The notes under the pieces: generated by a model
The model's database searches: none
The model's input: the letters and a program-made list of their open reading frames with translations, nothing else
What the model was told of the DNA's origin: nothing
Assembly: GCA_002224055.1 (NCBI GenBank)
Contig: AZLU01000241.1
Coordinates: 1 to 60,899 of the forward strand
Reading direction: 5' to 3'
DNA: 60,899 nt
From: Pezizomycotina sp. ARF18
Lineage: Eukaryota > Ascomycota
Shown here: in pieces, positions 12,727-24,434 of the stretch
Layout of the letters: the number at the start of each line of letters is the position of its first letter
How positions within the stretch are numbered: position 1 is the stretch's first letter
Translations under genes and position numbers: made by a program

Positions 12727-12764
<38 letters not shown>

Positions 12765-12841
12765 TATGTTCCTTAACCAACCTATTATAACGTGTCCGTC
12801 GTTTTAACCGCATTTTCGTTCTGGAATATAGCGGTCACCAT
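10786..12841 (-). CDS. OSGIN-like FAD/NAD(P)-dependent oxidoreductase
   Basis: Flavoprotein of the oxidative-stress-induced growth inhibitor type; substrate unknown, probably NAD(P)H-dependent. Proposed start ATG 12841 (MVTAIFQNENAVKTTDTL), with an intron of about 160 nt (containing T12A25 on the plus strand) ending in GTAG at about 12617. The FAD-binding glycine motif follows as IIGHGPSALFLSYLLHG, assembled across the intron. Later blocks are DPVLHRKLCKALSD, VDHMVLGREVHAGGQW, a second Rossmann motif LLVIGSGYTAADVILS, SPLKGCHPQVYPQYA, VYKRMKEAALGKDQG, and near the C-terminus NIFVVGSLTGDSLVRFA. A Ser-rich tail ends at NNCDIS. The order of motifs fits fungal OSGIN homologues. Several single-base breaks interrupt the frame, notably between the second Rossmann block and its flanks and after GDSLVRFA. 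The family call is fairly firm; the enzymatic activity is inferred. Confidence 0.75.
12728..12764. repeat. T12-A25 homopolymer junction in an intron
   Basis: Twelve T followed directly by 25 A on the plus strand, inside intron 1 of the OSGIN-like gene. Such a junction can fold into a hairpin when single-stranded. Confidence 0.93.
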
Positions 12842-13955
12842 GTCTTTCGAGCTCTGGCGTTTCAAATAGAATTATTATATTTTTTCCCTTGTAGTTGATA
12901 TTTCTGTTGAAAGGTAGCTGGTACAAATGATCGATCAATTCATTCACCTATAAAGAACAAGACATCTTTTTCTTCTTCGAGGTAAATATGAATATAGTGG
13001 GAAGTTCAAGGAGTGTCATCGATTTCGCGGATTGGTGGTGATCTGCTGGATATATATAAAATTGGACGACGACTGCATGATGTATTATATTATAGTATTT
13101 GCAAAAACTTGGAGGGGTAGTAAGTAACAAGAAGCTGTACTGTATCCTTTCTCTACGGAAAAAAAATTTTTTTTGGTCTGAAACCCGATAAGAAAGGTGT
13201 TTAAACGCTAATAAAGTTTTTTCGTTCTTTCTTCACTTTTCTTTTCTTTTCTTCTTGCTCTCTCTTTCTCGGAACATTTCCTCTATTCGCCTTTCCCTTT
13301 TTCTTTCTTGCTTTGTAATACAATTTCTATTCATTTTAAATCACCGACGGAACTCCACCCCCACTTCAATCCACAAAAAATTGAAGAGAATACTTATATC
13401 CACTTTTACTTAGAGACCGAAAAAAAGGAAAGAAGATGCAGAGAAGGAAAAACGGCCGGAATCTTTCCCCTAGGATTGCCGAGCATCATCCAATGCTAAT
13501 GCTATACTACAGTGGGTGAGTGGGATTTGTCCGCGAGAGGGTTAAAAAAAAAAATAGGCAGCCTCAAAATGCAGGTAATAAAACTACACAAATGCAGCGA
13601 ATCAGGCATTTTCTAGTTTTTTATATACGCAAACCTTAACGCTGTGCGATAGCAATATACGAAATGGTTGTGTATCACTAATATCTCTCGCCTATTTCCT
13701 CTCATCCGGTTAAAGAAACTCTAGTTTGAACGAAGTAGGATTGCTTGGGTATCAAGATGACGTCTAGAACATTTTTAGAAAGGTGTTCCTAACTATCACG
13801 GGGTATGGCGTGATTCCAGAAACAGGCCTAGGCTGATTACTTTTTTTTTTAAAAAAATAAAATAAAATAAAATAAAATTGGTATAGAGCTACAGCAATAT
13901 AATCAGCGATTCTCTTCGGGCTTTCTCTCCGAGATCATGCCTGCCAATGTCTCCA
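12842..13955. other. Intergenic region between OSGIN-like and MTW1 genes
   Basis: Upstream side of the OSGIN-like gene and downstream side of MTW1 (both leftward). It holds a perfect A8T8 palindrome (13159-13174), CT-rich DNA at 13225-13315, and a T10-A7 junction followed by AAAAT repeats at about 13840-13877. No coding motif was found. Confidence 0.55.
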
Positions 13956-15240
13956 TTAGGGCGGCGTCTCCCTCCTTTTCCGTTCTCCTTTCAGATCACC
14001 TTCACCTGTCTTAAGCGCGCCCTCAGCGGTAAGGTTCAAGCCTCTAGCTCGTTCGAGGTGCCGCCTTGACATCTTTTCGACGTAGAGAGCCCGCTCTCTA
14101 CCCTTAAGCGTCGTGGGTTGGCCTGCTTTGTCAATCTCCATAGCATCGTCGTCCTCACCGGGTTGTTTGTCTACCAGATCTGTCGCCGTCTCGCGTAGGT
14201 TCGAGATCATCTGCTTGAGGGTATGAATTTGTTGTACCGCGAAAGCCGCAGTTTCGGGGACAGGCTTGACAGCTTGCATAGCCGGTGTTTGCCGAAACAT
14301 AAAGGACAACGGATGAGGGTTTGATGCGGAAGCCGCTGGAGTGGGATGTACTATTGATTTCAGAGACTGTATCATTGCTTCGTTCCGAGCCATTTCCGAC
14401 TTAAAAGCCGCTTCTTGACACGTGACTTCTTGTATTTGCTTCCGTAGCGTGTTGATGGCAACCATCTTGGGGAGACTAGCACCCGGAGCTATCGCGTGAG
14501 AGAAATCCAGGTCCTTTTATCGAATTAATATTTCCCACGAGGTGAGTTAGCAGCTGAAGAGCAAGGTCGAGTAAAAAGCGAATTTTTAATCTTCTCTGTA
14601 TTTGAAACCGAAAACAATGGGCCACTTCTTGCAATCACCTTGTGATGTCCTAACCGGACCCAGTCGCGGATATCTTCTGGTAGATTAAAAATGTTGCGTA
14701 AGGCGTAGAGCTCGAAACCATCAAAACCGCGGTCGACTCCGTTCTCCATCAGCATTTCGAATTGGTGCATGCCGTTGCTGATTTCGTCCATAGCATTCTC
14801 GTCGAGCAGTTCATTGCCATCGTCGTCCGTCTCGAATATCCCGCCATCCGGTGGAACAAATCCTAGTGACGATGGGGTAGATCTAGCGAAAAAATCTTCG
14901 ACCTGGTCGGTAGTCTTGTATACGACGCGGTTGTAAGGTTGATAGTGTCATCGACGAATGTCTGTAGGGCTCGTACAATAGACGCGTGTAAGAAATTAGT
15001 GTCCGTGCGCTACAGCTTCAATGTAAACAGGATGACCAATATTTAGGAAGGCTTCGAGAAAAAAAAAAAAAAAAAAAAAAAAAAAGGAATCCTCAAATAA
15101 ATGCACGAAAAGTACAAAGTACATTTGTACATATATAGACTAAATAGACCGAGTTCAGCTTCGGGAAACTCTACCAAGGGTGTATATGCGAGATGTTCTG
15201 TTAAAAGTGCCGTCACTCTCTGTTCCGGGGCGGTCGCCAT
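13956..15240 (-). CDS. MTW1: Kinetochore MIS12/MTW1 subunit
   Basis: Subunit of the MIND/Mis12 complex that links centromeric chromatin to the microtubule-binding outer kinetochore; essential in yeasts. ATG 15240 starts MATAPEQRVTALLTEHLAY. Introns: 15174-14962 (GTAGAG...ACAG) and 14638-14514 (GTGATT...AAAG). Exon 2 gives TFVDDTINLYNRVVYKTTD, then ENAMDEISNGMHQFEMLM, FDGFELYALRNIFNLP and DIRDWVRLGHHK; exon 3 starts DLDFSHAIAPGASLPKMV and continues as coiled coil (INTLRKQIQEVTCQEAAFK, MISNLRETATDLV) to a basic C-terminus. The N-terminal TEHLxYxPLxFVDDxIN block and the ELYxLRNIFxLPxDIRDWVRLxHH block are the family hallmarks, and the length (about 300 aa) fits. One missing base near 14936 (in NLYN) breaks the frame. 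It lies just downstream of GTR2 on the same strand, with no functional link known to me. Confidence 0.88.
15059..15085. repeat. A27 homopolymer in MTW1 intron 1
   Basis: Uninterrupted 27-base A run on the plus strand (T-run in the transcript) inside the 15174-14962 intron. Confidence 0.95.
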
Positions 15241-15962
15241 TTTGGTTGTCAAGGAGAACAAGGAATAGAAGTGACAGCTCAAGACGCGTGCTTATGACCG
15301 GTTAGCAACGTTTAACCTAGTAAGAGGAATATGAGGGAGCCGAAAGATGAAGAGGCGATAGGCGATCAGGTATTCAGGATTTGGAGAAGAAGTATCGTCA
15401 GTGTCTGCCTTTAATATATTCGGATGGTGTCGTTGTTTGTTGCTCTAAGTCTTTATTTTATTTTTCTCTTGTTGTTTTTGTTTTGGTGGGGTGAGAGCTG
15501 ATTAGAGCGTATTTTTCGATTTTCTCTTATAGGAGAGGAATCGCCAAGATTCAAGATACGACGATATATTCCTTATTACATGCTACTGAGATAGACTATA
15601 TTATTTTATTACTACCACTACTACGAATCATACTTTACCTTTCGGGTATCATGTACAATTTAAGGTGAGCAATTTCTAAAAAAAAAAAAAAAAAAAAAAA
15701 AAAGGCGAGGAAATAAAATATATGAATAAAATAAACAACAGTTTCGAAATAAAAAGAAAATAGGACTTTCAAGCTTCCTTTGCCTCGTTTCCATTCCTCG
15801 AGATAGTGATTTGCGTTACGCTGCTCGTTGCGAGCTGTTATCGGAAGTCCAATGATACCCAGGGCGCCTTTTAGAGGTATTGTAGGTTCCTTCGTTCCCT
15901 CCTAGACCTGAGCGCCATTTCTCCGCTTTTTCCACAGATATCTTTCATTTTTGTTATTGTCA
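15241..15962. other. Tandem intergenic region, GTR2 3' side to MTW1 promoter
   Basis: It separates two leftward genes, so it should contain the GTR2 terminator and the MTW1 promoter. It carries an A26 run at 15678-15703 and TA-rich DNA at 15590-15660. No open frame with recognisable motifs was seen. Confidence 0.55.
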
Positions 15963-17425
15963 TCACCGCTGGATCTCGAAAACCTTTTCCAGAGCTTGTT
16001 GGAATACTTGAACGTTGTAGTCTATAAGGCCACGCTTTTCAAAGCTGTCTTTGCGCATAATACAGATAAGCGCCAAATACCTGTTCGTAAAAGAAAAAAT
16101 ATTTTATTTTATTTATTTTTTCCTTATTAGCATCCGCGGCCCAACCACATCGCGCGAGAAAGAATTGAAGTTAGAGTAACTGGTATAACGAAACTTGTTG
16201 ATCTCCCTCAAGTACAAAACGAGGCCATTTTGCAATTTTATTACACTGGACTGATCGGGCATATTGTGTCATCGGCAGCACTGTTCTGTACTTCTTTATG
16301 GCTTTCAGTTGTGTCGGAATTTCCTCGGTCGTAGCTTTGTGTGGACGAGATATAGTGTCAGTGTATATATATTTTCACACCACACTTCCTAGATTTCTCC
16401 ACAAAGGACATACTAACCCATATATCTCCGTCACGTCAAGGACAACATCTATGTAATCGGAGCATATCTCGTAACTCTGAACATCCACAGGAGAACCATC
16501 GGTGGCGATATAGATCTTACTAAGCACGTCAAAGAGGAATGCTTTCTCTATCCTAGAGTTAGTGCATAGGATATTCATGAGATTTTCCAGGTACGGTAGT
16601 TGTGGTATGAGCTTCTGAATAACTTTGCTGAATGCCTCAAAGATGCTGTGGTCGTATATACTGGTAAGATGATAGCTGACCTGGACGTTGTCGTAACCGC
16701 TATCGGACAACTCATCTTGGTACGTTGCATGATGTCTCTCTCCGTGTCGAGCTTGAAATCGTCAGACAACCCGTCAACTTTATGGATGAACACCTCAATG
16801 CTCATGGCCGGGTTGTATCTCTGGATGGTTATGATGGTAGAGTGAAGGCGGGTAAGCGCATCAAGGTACTCGTCCTGGGAATCTATAACGTATATTAAGG
16901 CTCCAGTTTCGCCGAATATTGTCTCCAAATCAAAGTTGCCGTCGTTGTAGTCGATTTGTCCTGGGAAATCCCAAACCTGGAAGTCCATAAATGAACTGTT
17001 TTTTACGTTGTCGTTGGAACAATCCGGCACGATGGTAAGTCAGAATGCCAATTGAAGTGAGGATCGAGGAAGAGTGTCGCGCACTTTATGGGTTCTTTCT
17101 GGATCCTAGCCGTGGATTCTAGGAATAAAGTCTCGGTCGGAGGCATCTTGTGGAAAACTACTGAGCTTATCGAAGATTTACCGCTTCTGAGAAATAAGAA
17201 GGAAAAAAAAAAATTAGGCGCGAAAGGAAGCCGTCGAATCAGTAGTGAGCTAGAGTAACAAATATACAAAAAACACCAGATGACGTCGAAATTTACCGTC
17301 GTTGCCCCATCAGCAAGAGCTTGGGTTTGCTCTGGCTCCTCCCAGCCATGGCACCATTCGTTGGGAATGTCGAGCGCGATGGGGTAGGCGACTGCATCAG
17401 CGGGCTTGGTTCCTGGAGCATCCAT
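15963..17425 (-). CDS. GTR2: Rag GTPase GTR2 (RagC/D-type, TORC1 amino-acid signalling)
   Basis: GTR2 pairs with GTR1 on the vacuole surface and signals amino-acid sufficiency to TORC1. Chosen ATG 17425 starts [12 protein letters not shown]. The P-loop is split by an intron (17296-17187): KLLLMGQRR then [14 protein letters not shown], followed by [17 protein letters not shown] second intron (17084-16996) leads to [18 protein letters not shown], the Rag-specific switch II with WDFPGQ. Then come [12 protein letters not shown], the guanine-specificity-like [10 protein letters not shown], the C-terminal longin-like region ([33 protein letters not shown]), [17 protein letters not shown], a further intron (16194-16081, GTTTCG...ACAG), and [20 protein letters not shown] to the TGA at 15965-15963. 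GQRRSGKSSI and LFLEST point to GTR2 rather than GTR1. Frame breaks are near 17330 and 16718. Confidence 0.92.
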
Positions 17426-17670
17426 CTTTCGAGTGAGTAACTTGAAGCTATTCCGGACATCGCAACCGCGCTTTAAAAACACAAAAGGGTGGGTATATAA
17501 GCTGTTTAAATGTGTGCGAGGCGTGTAGGGCTGTTTGAGAGAGTTTTGGGATTGGGAGTTTTTTTTTTTTTTTTCTGATTTGGACTTGCAGGTGAATATA
17601 AGCTAGAATTATAGTAAATAAGATAGTAACGATCAAGAACACTAACTAACGTACTCTGAAAAAGAGTTAT

Positions 17671-17740
17671 GAGGAGGAGGAGGAAAAGAAAAGGAAAAAA
17701 GGAAAAAGGAAAAAAGGAAAAAGGAAAAAGGAAAAAAGGG
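17671..17740. repeat. GAG then (GGAAAAA)n purine array
   Basis: Short GAG repeat followed by about seven GGAAAAA/GGAAAAAA units, all purine on the plus strand; upstream of the GTR2 start. Confidence 0.92.
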
Positions 17741-18006
17741 TTCGCTAATATTCGCGACAAGTGTTTGAGGAGCAGGAGGAGGAGGAGGAGCAACAGCAAC
17801 AGGCTAAAAATTACTCGTTTCGCTCTCTCTTTATCTCTTGCTTTTTTTTTTTTTTTTCCGTGTTAAATTACTACTACTTCTACTTACTTGAAAGTATAGG
17901 GGGAAATGCCTAAAGGCTTAAAGGGCTTTTTTTAGGTTCTGTGTGTTGCGCTGTTGTTGATTGTTCGGGGAGCGGAACCATCGTTTTCGGACTTTTCGGT
18001 TGTTGG

Positions 18007-18070
18007 CCTTCTCTTTTCTTTTCTTTTCTTTTCTTTTCTTTCTTTTCTTTCTTTTCTTTTCTTTTTTTAT
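18007..18070. repeat. (CTTTT)n pyrimidine array
   Basis: About ten CTTTT/CTTT units in tandem, entirely pyrimidine on the plus strand. Confidence 0.93.
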
Positions 18071-18560
18071 TTTCTTCCCACGTGAGCTCACCAGTATTTT
18101 ACAAGCAAGTCTATAATATATATCGCGCCGCTCGATATATTATTTTATATGAAAGTAGCAGCCAAGCAGTAGCGAATGGAGCTCTAGGAGTTCCAGACCT
18201 TCGAGAATCACTGGGACCTTCCGTTATTCATATCCCTTGCTTGCTTGCTCAGAGAGAGATTTCCCTTATTTCTTCCTATCCTACACCTACAAATGGTCGC
18301 GGTGTGTTATATCAGAAGTAAGAACTTCACTAATATCATGAGGTGTATTGTCTATTTTAAATTACATCCGGCAGTTGAGAAAGTTTTTCCTCTTTTTTTT
18401 TTTTTTTTTTTTTTTAGCTTTAGTATTTACCACACAGGCACAGTACAATACAGTTAATATTATTATTATTTTATCGTATAGTGAGAAACTTTTGAATCTT
18501 AGACGGGACCCACTGCGCTGCCGGGGGTGCTACAAGCCTGGTCCCTTTTCTCCAGTATCC

Positions 18561-19126
18561 TCACCCATCCCCGGGAGAACCCGGGATCTCGGAAATGCCG
18601 CCGACTGTGCTCGGATCCCCGCCTGCGCACTGGTCGACGATCCTCGTTGCGGCATCCTTGACTTTCTGATCGTCCAGGCACGCCGCCCCGCCGGTGGCGC
18701 TGTAGGTTTCGATCGTGCAGGATCCAAAAGATGAGACGTTCCAGGTCGGAGCGTAAATTGCAATACAAGCTTTCGGTTCTGGAATTACAACTATGTTTGA
18801 GATGGCCTGCTTGCAGTCAGAGCTGGTGAAGACAGGGCGCTCGAGAAACATAAGGTAGTGGCGTTGGTTCGGCAGCGGTGTCTAGCAACGGTTCCACGTT
18901 TTCAAATCAATATTTCTTTTTCGGTTTTCTTTTCTTTTTTTTTTTTTTTTTTTTTTTTTGGTAACAGTAAATCACTCAAAATGAACAAACAACAATACTT
19001 GAGATTTGTATAAAATGTTCATTCATTTAAAAAGAGATGTTTCATACCTCGTGCCGCAATGGAAGCTGCCCTCAGCGTATCAATCGATAAGGCAAGAGAA
19101 GAAAAACATATATTGAGAAGTCGCAT
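18561..19126 (-). CDS. Small secreted cysteine-containing protein, unrecognised
   Basis: Predicted secreted protein of about 130 aa. ATG 19126 starts MRLLNICFSSLALSIDTLRA, a good cleavable signal peptide. Exon 1 ends at a GTATGA donor (19047), with the first base of the next codon. The acceptor is probably the TAG at about 18893, giving DTAAEPTPLPYVSRAP, and the intron carries a T run on the plus strand (about 18937-18959). The mature part reads VFTSSDCKQAISNIVV, PKACIAIYAPTWNV, FGSCTIETYSATGG, ACLDD and RIVDQCAGGDPSTVGG: five cysteines are visible, no membrane anchor. One surplus C near 18836 shifts the frame. This layout resembles small extracellular proteins and candidate effectors of ascomycetes, but I recognise no family and assign no activity. 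Confidence 0.6.
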
Positions 19127-21417
19127 TATTGTATATCGGGAGTGTATATAAGGCTTGGTGGTATAGATGCTGCTGATCTGGGTAAGGATTAAATGACCTC
19201 CAAAATGTAAGCTACAAGATAATGGCAGAAAACGAATGGATAGATGAAGGGGCTTACTCGTCAAGATGGAAATAGTAAATCCTGTAGGTTTTCAAGCAAT
19301 AAGCTTTTCTCGCTCAGCGCTAGATCTCTTTTTCCTTTTTGCCTGTCACTTTAGAACACGGTTCTTTAAATTTTGATGGATTAGTATTAAACTCGAAAGA
19401 TTCTATCCCCTGGAATAGAATTTGTTCAAAGAAAAAACAAAATTTATTAAAAAAAAAAAAAAAAAAGTCCAAAATAGAGGAATCGAAGGGACAACAGAGG
19501 CATATATCCTTTTTTTTTCTATCCTGATGGGCCCACTGGCCACGAACCTTGGAATTGGGAGCACCAAGACCTTGGCTCGTTAAAGGTTCTGCAAAGGATC
19601 ACCACCTCTCTTTTTTCACACACCTCGTTCTTTCTTTCTTTTTTCCCTTCTTCTCCCCTTTCGCTCTACTTGAACATTTGGGAACGAAAATAATGTGCTG
19701 TTCCCGGTACCAGAGGCGGTATAACAACACAGGTAACGGCAAGCGCGTCAATTTGGAGTTTCAAAAGAGGGCGCAGTGTTGGTCGCTTGTTAAACAACAA
19801 AAACCCTTCTTTATATATGTTTCCCAACTTCTCCGTATACTTTCTGCTTTCAGATCCATCGCGAATCCAGAGAGTTAATGCCTGTCTTGGACCCGCGGTG
19901 TTAGCGATCATGACGTTTCGAAAATTCGCACAAGGCTAGGGTGACCAAAAAGGCAAACTTGGGTACCCCAGCTTTTTATCATCATTACTTAATTTAACAA
20001 ACTCTACGGGTGCTCGAAGTGCCGTAGCCCACCTCGGTATTAGGCGATATGAACCCTTGCTTTTGTCTGCTCACTTCTTGTTCCGCATCGCGTTGCGGCT
20101 CTCTGTACTAGAGATCCTTATCTAGCAATTCCCTCTTTCCTTCTTTTTGCGACCATTATATTATTATTCTATCCAGCGCTAAGATGTAACAGAAATTTGG
20201 ATGCCAGTATTCGTCAATTTACTGAAGCATACGTATATACCTCTTTAGCCTCTGCTTACCTTACTGTAGCACTAAATTCAGTATATTTTCGAAACCCAAA
20301 TCCCTAAAACGTGTTTTTTTTTTTTTTTAATAAGCTAGCTGTGACTCTACTGCATGAAGGGAACGGTCCTATTCAAGTTGAAACTTAACGTCGGGGTGTT
20401 TTTCTTTTCCAGGTGCGAAGGAAGGGAGGAGAAAGTTTAAACATTAATTAACGGCTCCTTTACAAAGTCCCTTCCACGGTATGCACGTACTGCGAAAGCG
20501 AGGGCGAGGGCGAATGAGGCATAGGGGTAGGCTATTTCGGGGAACCAGTTCCCCCCAAGAGATCTTCCCGCTTAGAATATTAGAATATCCCGAGTATTTT
20601 AGAACACGTTGTAAGCGAGGAACGGTCAGCTAACTTTATACCAGCTAAGAATGAAGCTTAGCAAAGCTCATACTACTATTACTGTTATCATTATAATTAT
20701 TACCTAGCAGTCGTATTATCGTATAGGTAAGAAGATGAACAAAACGAAACAGCTCGACAGAAGATACAATGCACCGAAAATAAATCAAAGTCTGGAAGAG
20801 CTTAAACCGACGATAGTCAAAATGAGTTGGCTTCCCTTCATTTCTTTTGACTTTCTTTCGGGCAATTGATCAATTTTAGCTAAATACTCTAATAATCGTC
20901 CAACAGAAGTTGCTTGAATTATACACATGCAGGGATATTGATTTACTCAAGCACGAATAAGAAAAAATAGTGATGATACGAAAAACAAATCCGAACATTC
21001 TTTTTTACTACAGCAGACCGTGACCGGAAACGATATAGTAATATAAAACAAATACTGGACAGCTCATAGGATAGACAAAACAGTAGTGATAGTATGGTCT
21101 CTAATAGAAAAGCTTTGCAAAAAAACGAGAACAATGCATGAAAGTACGGGGCGTCCATAAAGCGAATGCAAATTCCATCAAATACTGTGAAACAGTGCCC
21201 TTCCGACACGGATGAACAGAGCTACAAAAAAAAAAAAAAGAAAAAAAGAACTGAAAGGAAGGAAACACCGACGAAAAGAAGAAAAGAAAAAAAAAGATAA
21301 AGAGAGAAAAAGACGAGAACACGTTAAAACATGCGATGTGATGGGTCGGGGGAGAATATGGGCGTAGTGAGTAAGTATCACCAAAGGTGAAATGCAGTTT
21401 CAGTTTCAGCTTCCTTC
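19127..21417. other. Long region without a supported gene
   Basis: 2.3 kb with no convincing gene. A plus-strand frame at 19549-19878 includes a hydrophobic pyrimidine-driven stretch and no family motif. Homopolymers occur at 19448-19466 (A) and 20315-20329 (T). The part at 19900-20120 is less AT-rich and could conceal an unrecognised exon or noncoding RNA; I see no tRNA-like B-box. An A-rich purine tract at 21220-21315 is the 3' flank of the next leftward gene. Confidence 0.45.
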
Positions 21418-21839
21418 TTATGCAGCAGTTGTTCCGTCCTTCCCTGCTCCATATGATTCGAAGCCATTGAAGCTCGGTTCCTCGCCCTTCTTCTTCTTGT
21501 TTGTGAGGCTCCGTGCAACCTTAGAGAAGGCGTTGGTCTTCATTTTCATACTGACGGTGTGTCTAAACTTGGCGCCGGCACCTCCTTCCTCCCCAAGGCC
21601 GTTCGAGTTCGATTTGGACCTCGTCGCTTCCCAGGATGTTCCGCCTCCTGCAGCACCGGATGGATGAGAAGCGGAGAAAGCGCAGTCCGCGGCGCCGCAG
21701 GGACCGGACTTGTGAATCTTGATCGGCGGGTCGCTCGTCTCCTTTGGCGAACAAAAATCTGTTGGATGACACGGAAGATATGGCTCCGGTTCGGTCGTAA
21801 CGTGCGAGCAGGTCCAGTAGTATTCCGATACCGACACAT
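21418..21839 (-). CDS. Small Cys/His-containing conserved-looking protein, unknown function
   Basis: About 139 codons on the minus strand. The likely ATG at 21839 gives MCRYR; one missing base then restores YYWTCSHVTTEPEPYLPC, followed by HPTDFCSPKE, IHKSGPCGAADCAFSAS, a Gly/Ser-rich stretch and a basic C-terminus (KVARSLTNKKKKGEEPSF) ending before the TAA at 21420-21418. The start CxYRxYYWTCSH plus spaced Cys residues resembles short fungal proteins with an N-terminal Cys/His cluster whose function I do not know. Codon composition is GC-rich against the AT-rich surroundings, which supports coding. There is no signal peptide or membrane segment. Confidence 0.5.
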
Positions 21840-24434
21840 TATTTGAACTCGTGATCGCTTTTTAAATAACAGACGCGAAGTAGAAGAGGATGTAGCAGAT
21901 GGGTGGATTGTAAAGAAAAACAGTAGTTCTAGTGCTATTTGTATGTTCAGAATTTAGAAGAAAAAAATAGTACCACCGCTACCCGGAGATTTTTGCTTTT
22001 CCCTTGTTTGAATTGTTTTAAATGTCGTGAGAATCCCGAATCGTTGATCTTCAGGGCGGATAGAAGCTGTAAGATAGAAGGACAGGCAGGAACTCGTACG
22101 TAGAATGAATTGAGATTGGTGGAGAGGATATATTATGTGTTCAAGTATCGGCGAGTGAAATAGCTTAATTGTTGTCAACAAGTATATGGGAAATAAATAA
22201 GAAGTGAGAAACAAAAGCGAAAGGAATGGAATATGGAATCGAAGAGAAGTAAAGTGAGAAGTGAAACAAACGCAATATGACAGACAACTGAAGAGTTGAG
22301 GGCAGAATTTATAAAGTTAAGAATTCGAGGAACACAAGAAAAAATAAAGAGGAAAGAACGGAATCGAATAGGGAAGTATGCGTAGATTGATACAAGATAT
22401 ATATATATATATGCGCAATGAGTGGGACAACTTCAAGCAGAAATCAGCTATCAGGATATCCTTTGCATACCGGCAGGAAAGAAGAAGTAGTTAAAACAAA
22501 CAGGCACGAAACCGTTTCCTCCTCGAAAGAAGGAGAGAAAGGGGGGGCGGGGCGTTGCTCTCTACTTAAAGAGAAACTGGTTTCGATGTTACTCTAGTAT
22601 ATCTCTCTCTCCCTCTCTCTTCTAATTCTTTCCTTTTTTTTCTCTCTCCCTTTTTGGCCCTAGTGGAATTTTTAGCAAAAAGGGCTAAGCTTCTTTCACT
22701 TACTCATAAATTTTATTTTTGGCCCCGAGGGTCAGGGAAGCAAAGTTCTACTACTTAAAAGTGTTACTACTCCTTGGTATCTTTTCTTTCTTTCTTCTTT
22801 CTTTCTTTTTTTTTTTTTTTTTTTAGAAAATGGTTTTTGTATGGCAGGTGTTCTATCGGTGGGCCGCTGGGCAAAAGAAGGGAAAGGAACCAGCTTTGGA
22901 TTTTTTTTTTTTTTTTTTTTTTTACACGAAAAGCTATGATTCACCCAAAATCTATAATAGTATTTCTTATTCATTTTAATTTATAAATAAATAATAATAA
23001 TATATACCTAGGTAATCAATTATTATTTACTACTTCACGCCGTTTAATTAAAAGGAACAAAAATACCTCTTGCCTTTCTTTCCACACGCCGTTCTTTTTT
23101 GAAGTGCAGGTAATTTGGCGGAATTCGCCACACGACTCGTGGAATGAGGTCTCCACCTTTTTCCTCACAGGGCAGAAAAAAGAGTGCTGCTACTTTATAA
23201 TACAGGTATAAGTGTATATATAACACACGACACCACACGGGCTCCGTTATTGAAATAGAAAAAGAAGTGGAATTTGATACCTACTTCAGAAACGCATTTT
23301 CTTTATCTTCTTTTTTTTTTTTTTTTTTTTTTTTTCAAATATATATTATCCGCCAATAGAAGCGCTTGAGCAGGTGTGTGTATGGCTACGGGGATTAAAG
23401 TATAGTTGAAAAGAAGCTACTTATGTATACAACCTTTTCATCCTTTTAACGTTGTATCTGTTGTATCTGTTGTATCCGTCTTGCTCGGAAATGTAGCTCA
23501 AAATGGGACCACTGCACCTGTGGGTTTCGTTATCAGATCCCCAATGCAGCTTCCAGAAAGGAACCCACGTCCCTTTTTTGCAAGCAACCCACACTCTACT
23601 TTTTAAAAAGTATTTCCGTCTTTCCTTCTTTCTTTCTTTCTTTTTTCTTAATCCGTTCTTTTATTCGATTAAAATATATCTAGCCAGTTAACGTTTATAT
23701 AGGCAATATACCTAAGAACATGTATCCTGCTATCCATGGACCGGGATATTCAAAATTGTATATTATTTATTATTCATCGAATTTTTATGAATACATTTGG
23801 CACTCGTGTCTCCGAGGAAAGAATCTTGTCAAGATACTTATATAAAGAAGACCCTGAAACGAGAGCAGAGGGGAATCCATGATAGCAATACTAGTAGTAA
23901 TAATGTATCTCTCGAATTAAGTATTCATACAGTGCTGGAGAAATATGTAAGTATTCTTTGTGATATCACCACACTAACATCAAATATTATAGACAAAAAA
24001 TACTTAGTATTGCTACCTTAACAGCACGCCTATCACCCGCTTTTATCCATTACACTGCGATCTCGACTTTTCGATATTAGCACCCACCAATCTCGCGACC
24101 TTTAATATAAGAAATACTAGTAGAGATAATACATATCAAGATTTTTATTTTCTTTTTTCAAATGATTTGCAAGATATTCGACGCAATTGACGAATTGTTT
24201 AGTCTATGTACGTATCGGCAAACTAAATTATGATTGTTTGGCTCGCAGCGATCTAATATTCCTAGCACCTGTAAGAGTGGGCCAGACAATATATCTGGCT
24301 TAAAAAAAAATCATGTTTGCTTATTTGAATGCATTGCTCTAGATACAGTGATACGTCTCGATAGTGACGTCAGATAGTCCTGTCATCAGAGAAAAGAGGA
24401 TATCGTCCTTGTACTTGAGAAATTTGCATGGCTA
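21840..24434. other. Long AT-rich intergenic region
   Basis: 2.6 kb with no supported gene. It contains a TATATA run (22398-22411), a G-rich patch (22541-22552), CT-rich DNA (22600-22655), A/T homopolymers at 22808-22824, 22902-22923 and 23311-23335, and a short (GTTGTATCT)3-like repeat (23451-23478). Open frames across it lack recognisable motifs. Confidence 0.5.
22541..22552 (+). promoter_or_regulatory. G-rich box (G7-C-G4)
   Basis: Isolated GGGGGGGCGGGG in AT-rich DNA, about 50 bases before a CT-rich tract. It resembles a GC-box or stress-element cluster, but no adjacent gene start could be assigned, so the regulatory role is a guess. Confidence 0.2.

Larger units (their letters stand above)
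17426..18560. other. Intergenic region upstream of GTR2, repeat-rich
   Basis: GTR2 promoter side and 3' flank of the small secreted protein gene. It is dominated by purine/pyrimidine simple repeats: GAG/GGAAAAA (17671-17740), GGAGGA plus CAACAG (17770-17800), T-runs at 17842-17857 and about 18393-18415, and a CTTTT array (18007-18070). Apparent Lys/Arg-rich open frames here are products of the repeats. Confidence 0.6.

Noticed and set aside
17669-17866. Arg/Lys-rich 65-codon frame
   Set aside because: Product of the GAG and GGAAAAA repeats.
19549-19878. 109-codon plus-strand frame
   Set aside because: Phe-rich middle from a TTTC tract and no homologous motif; not enough to call a gene.
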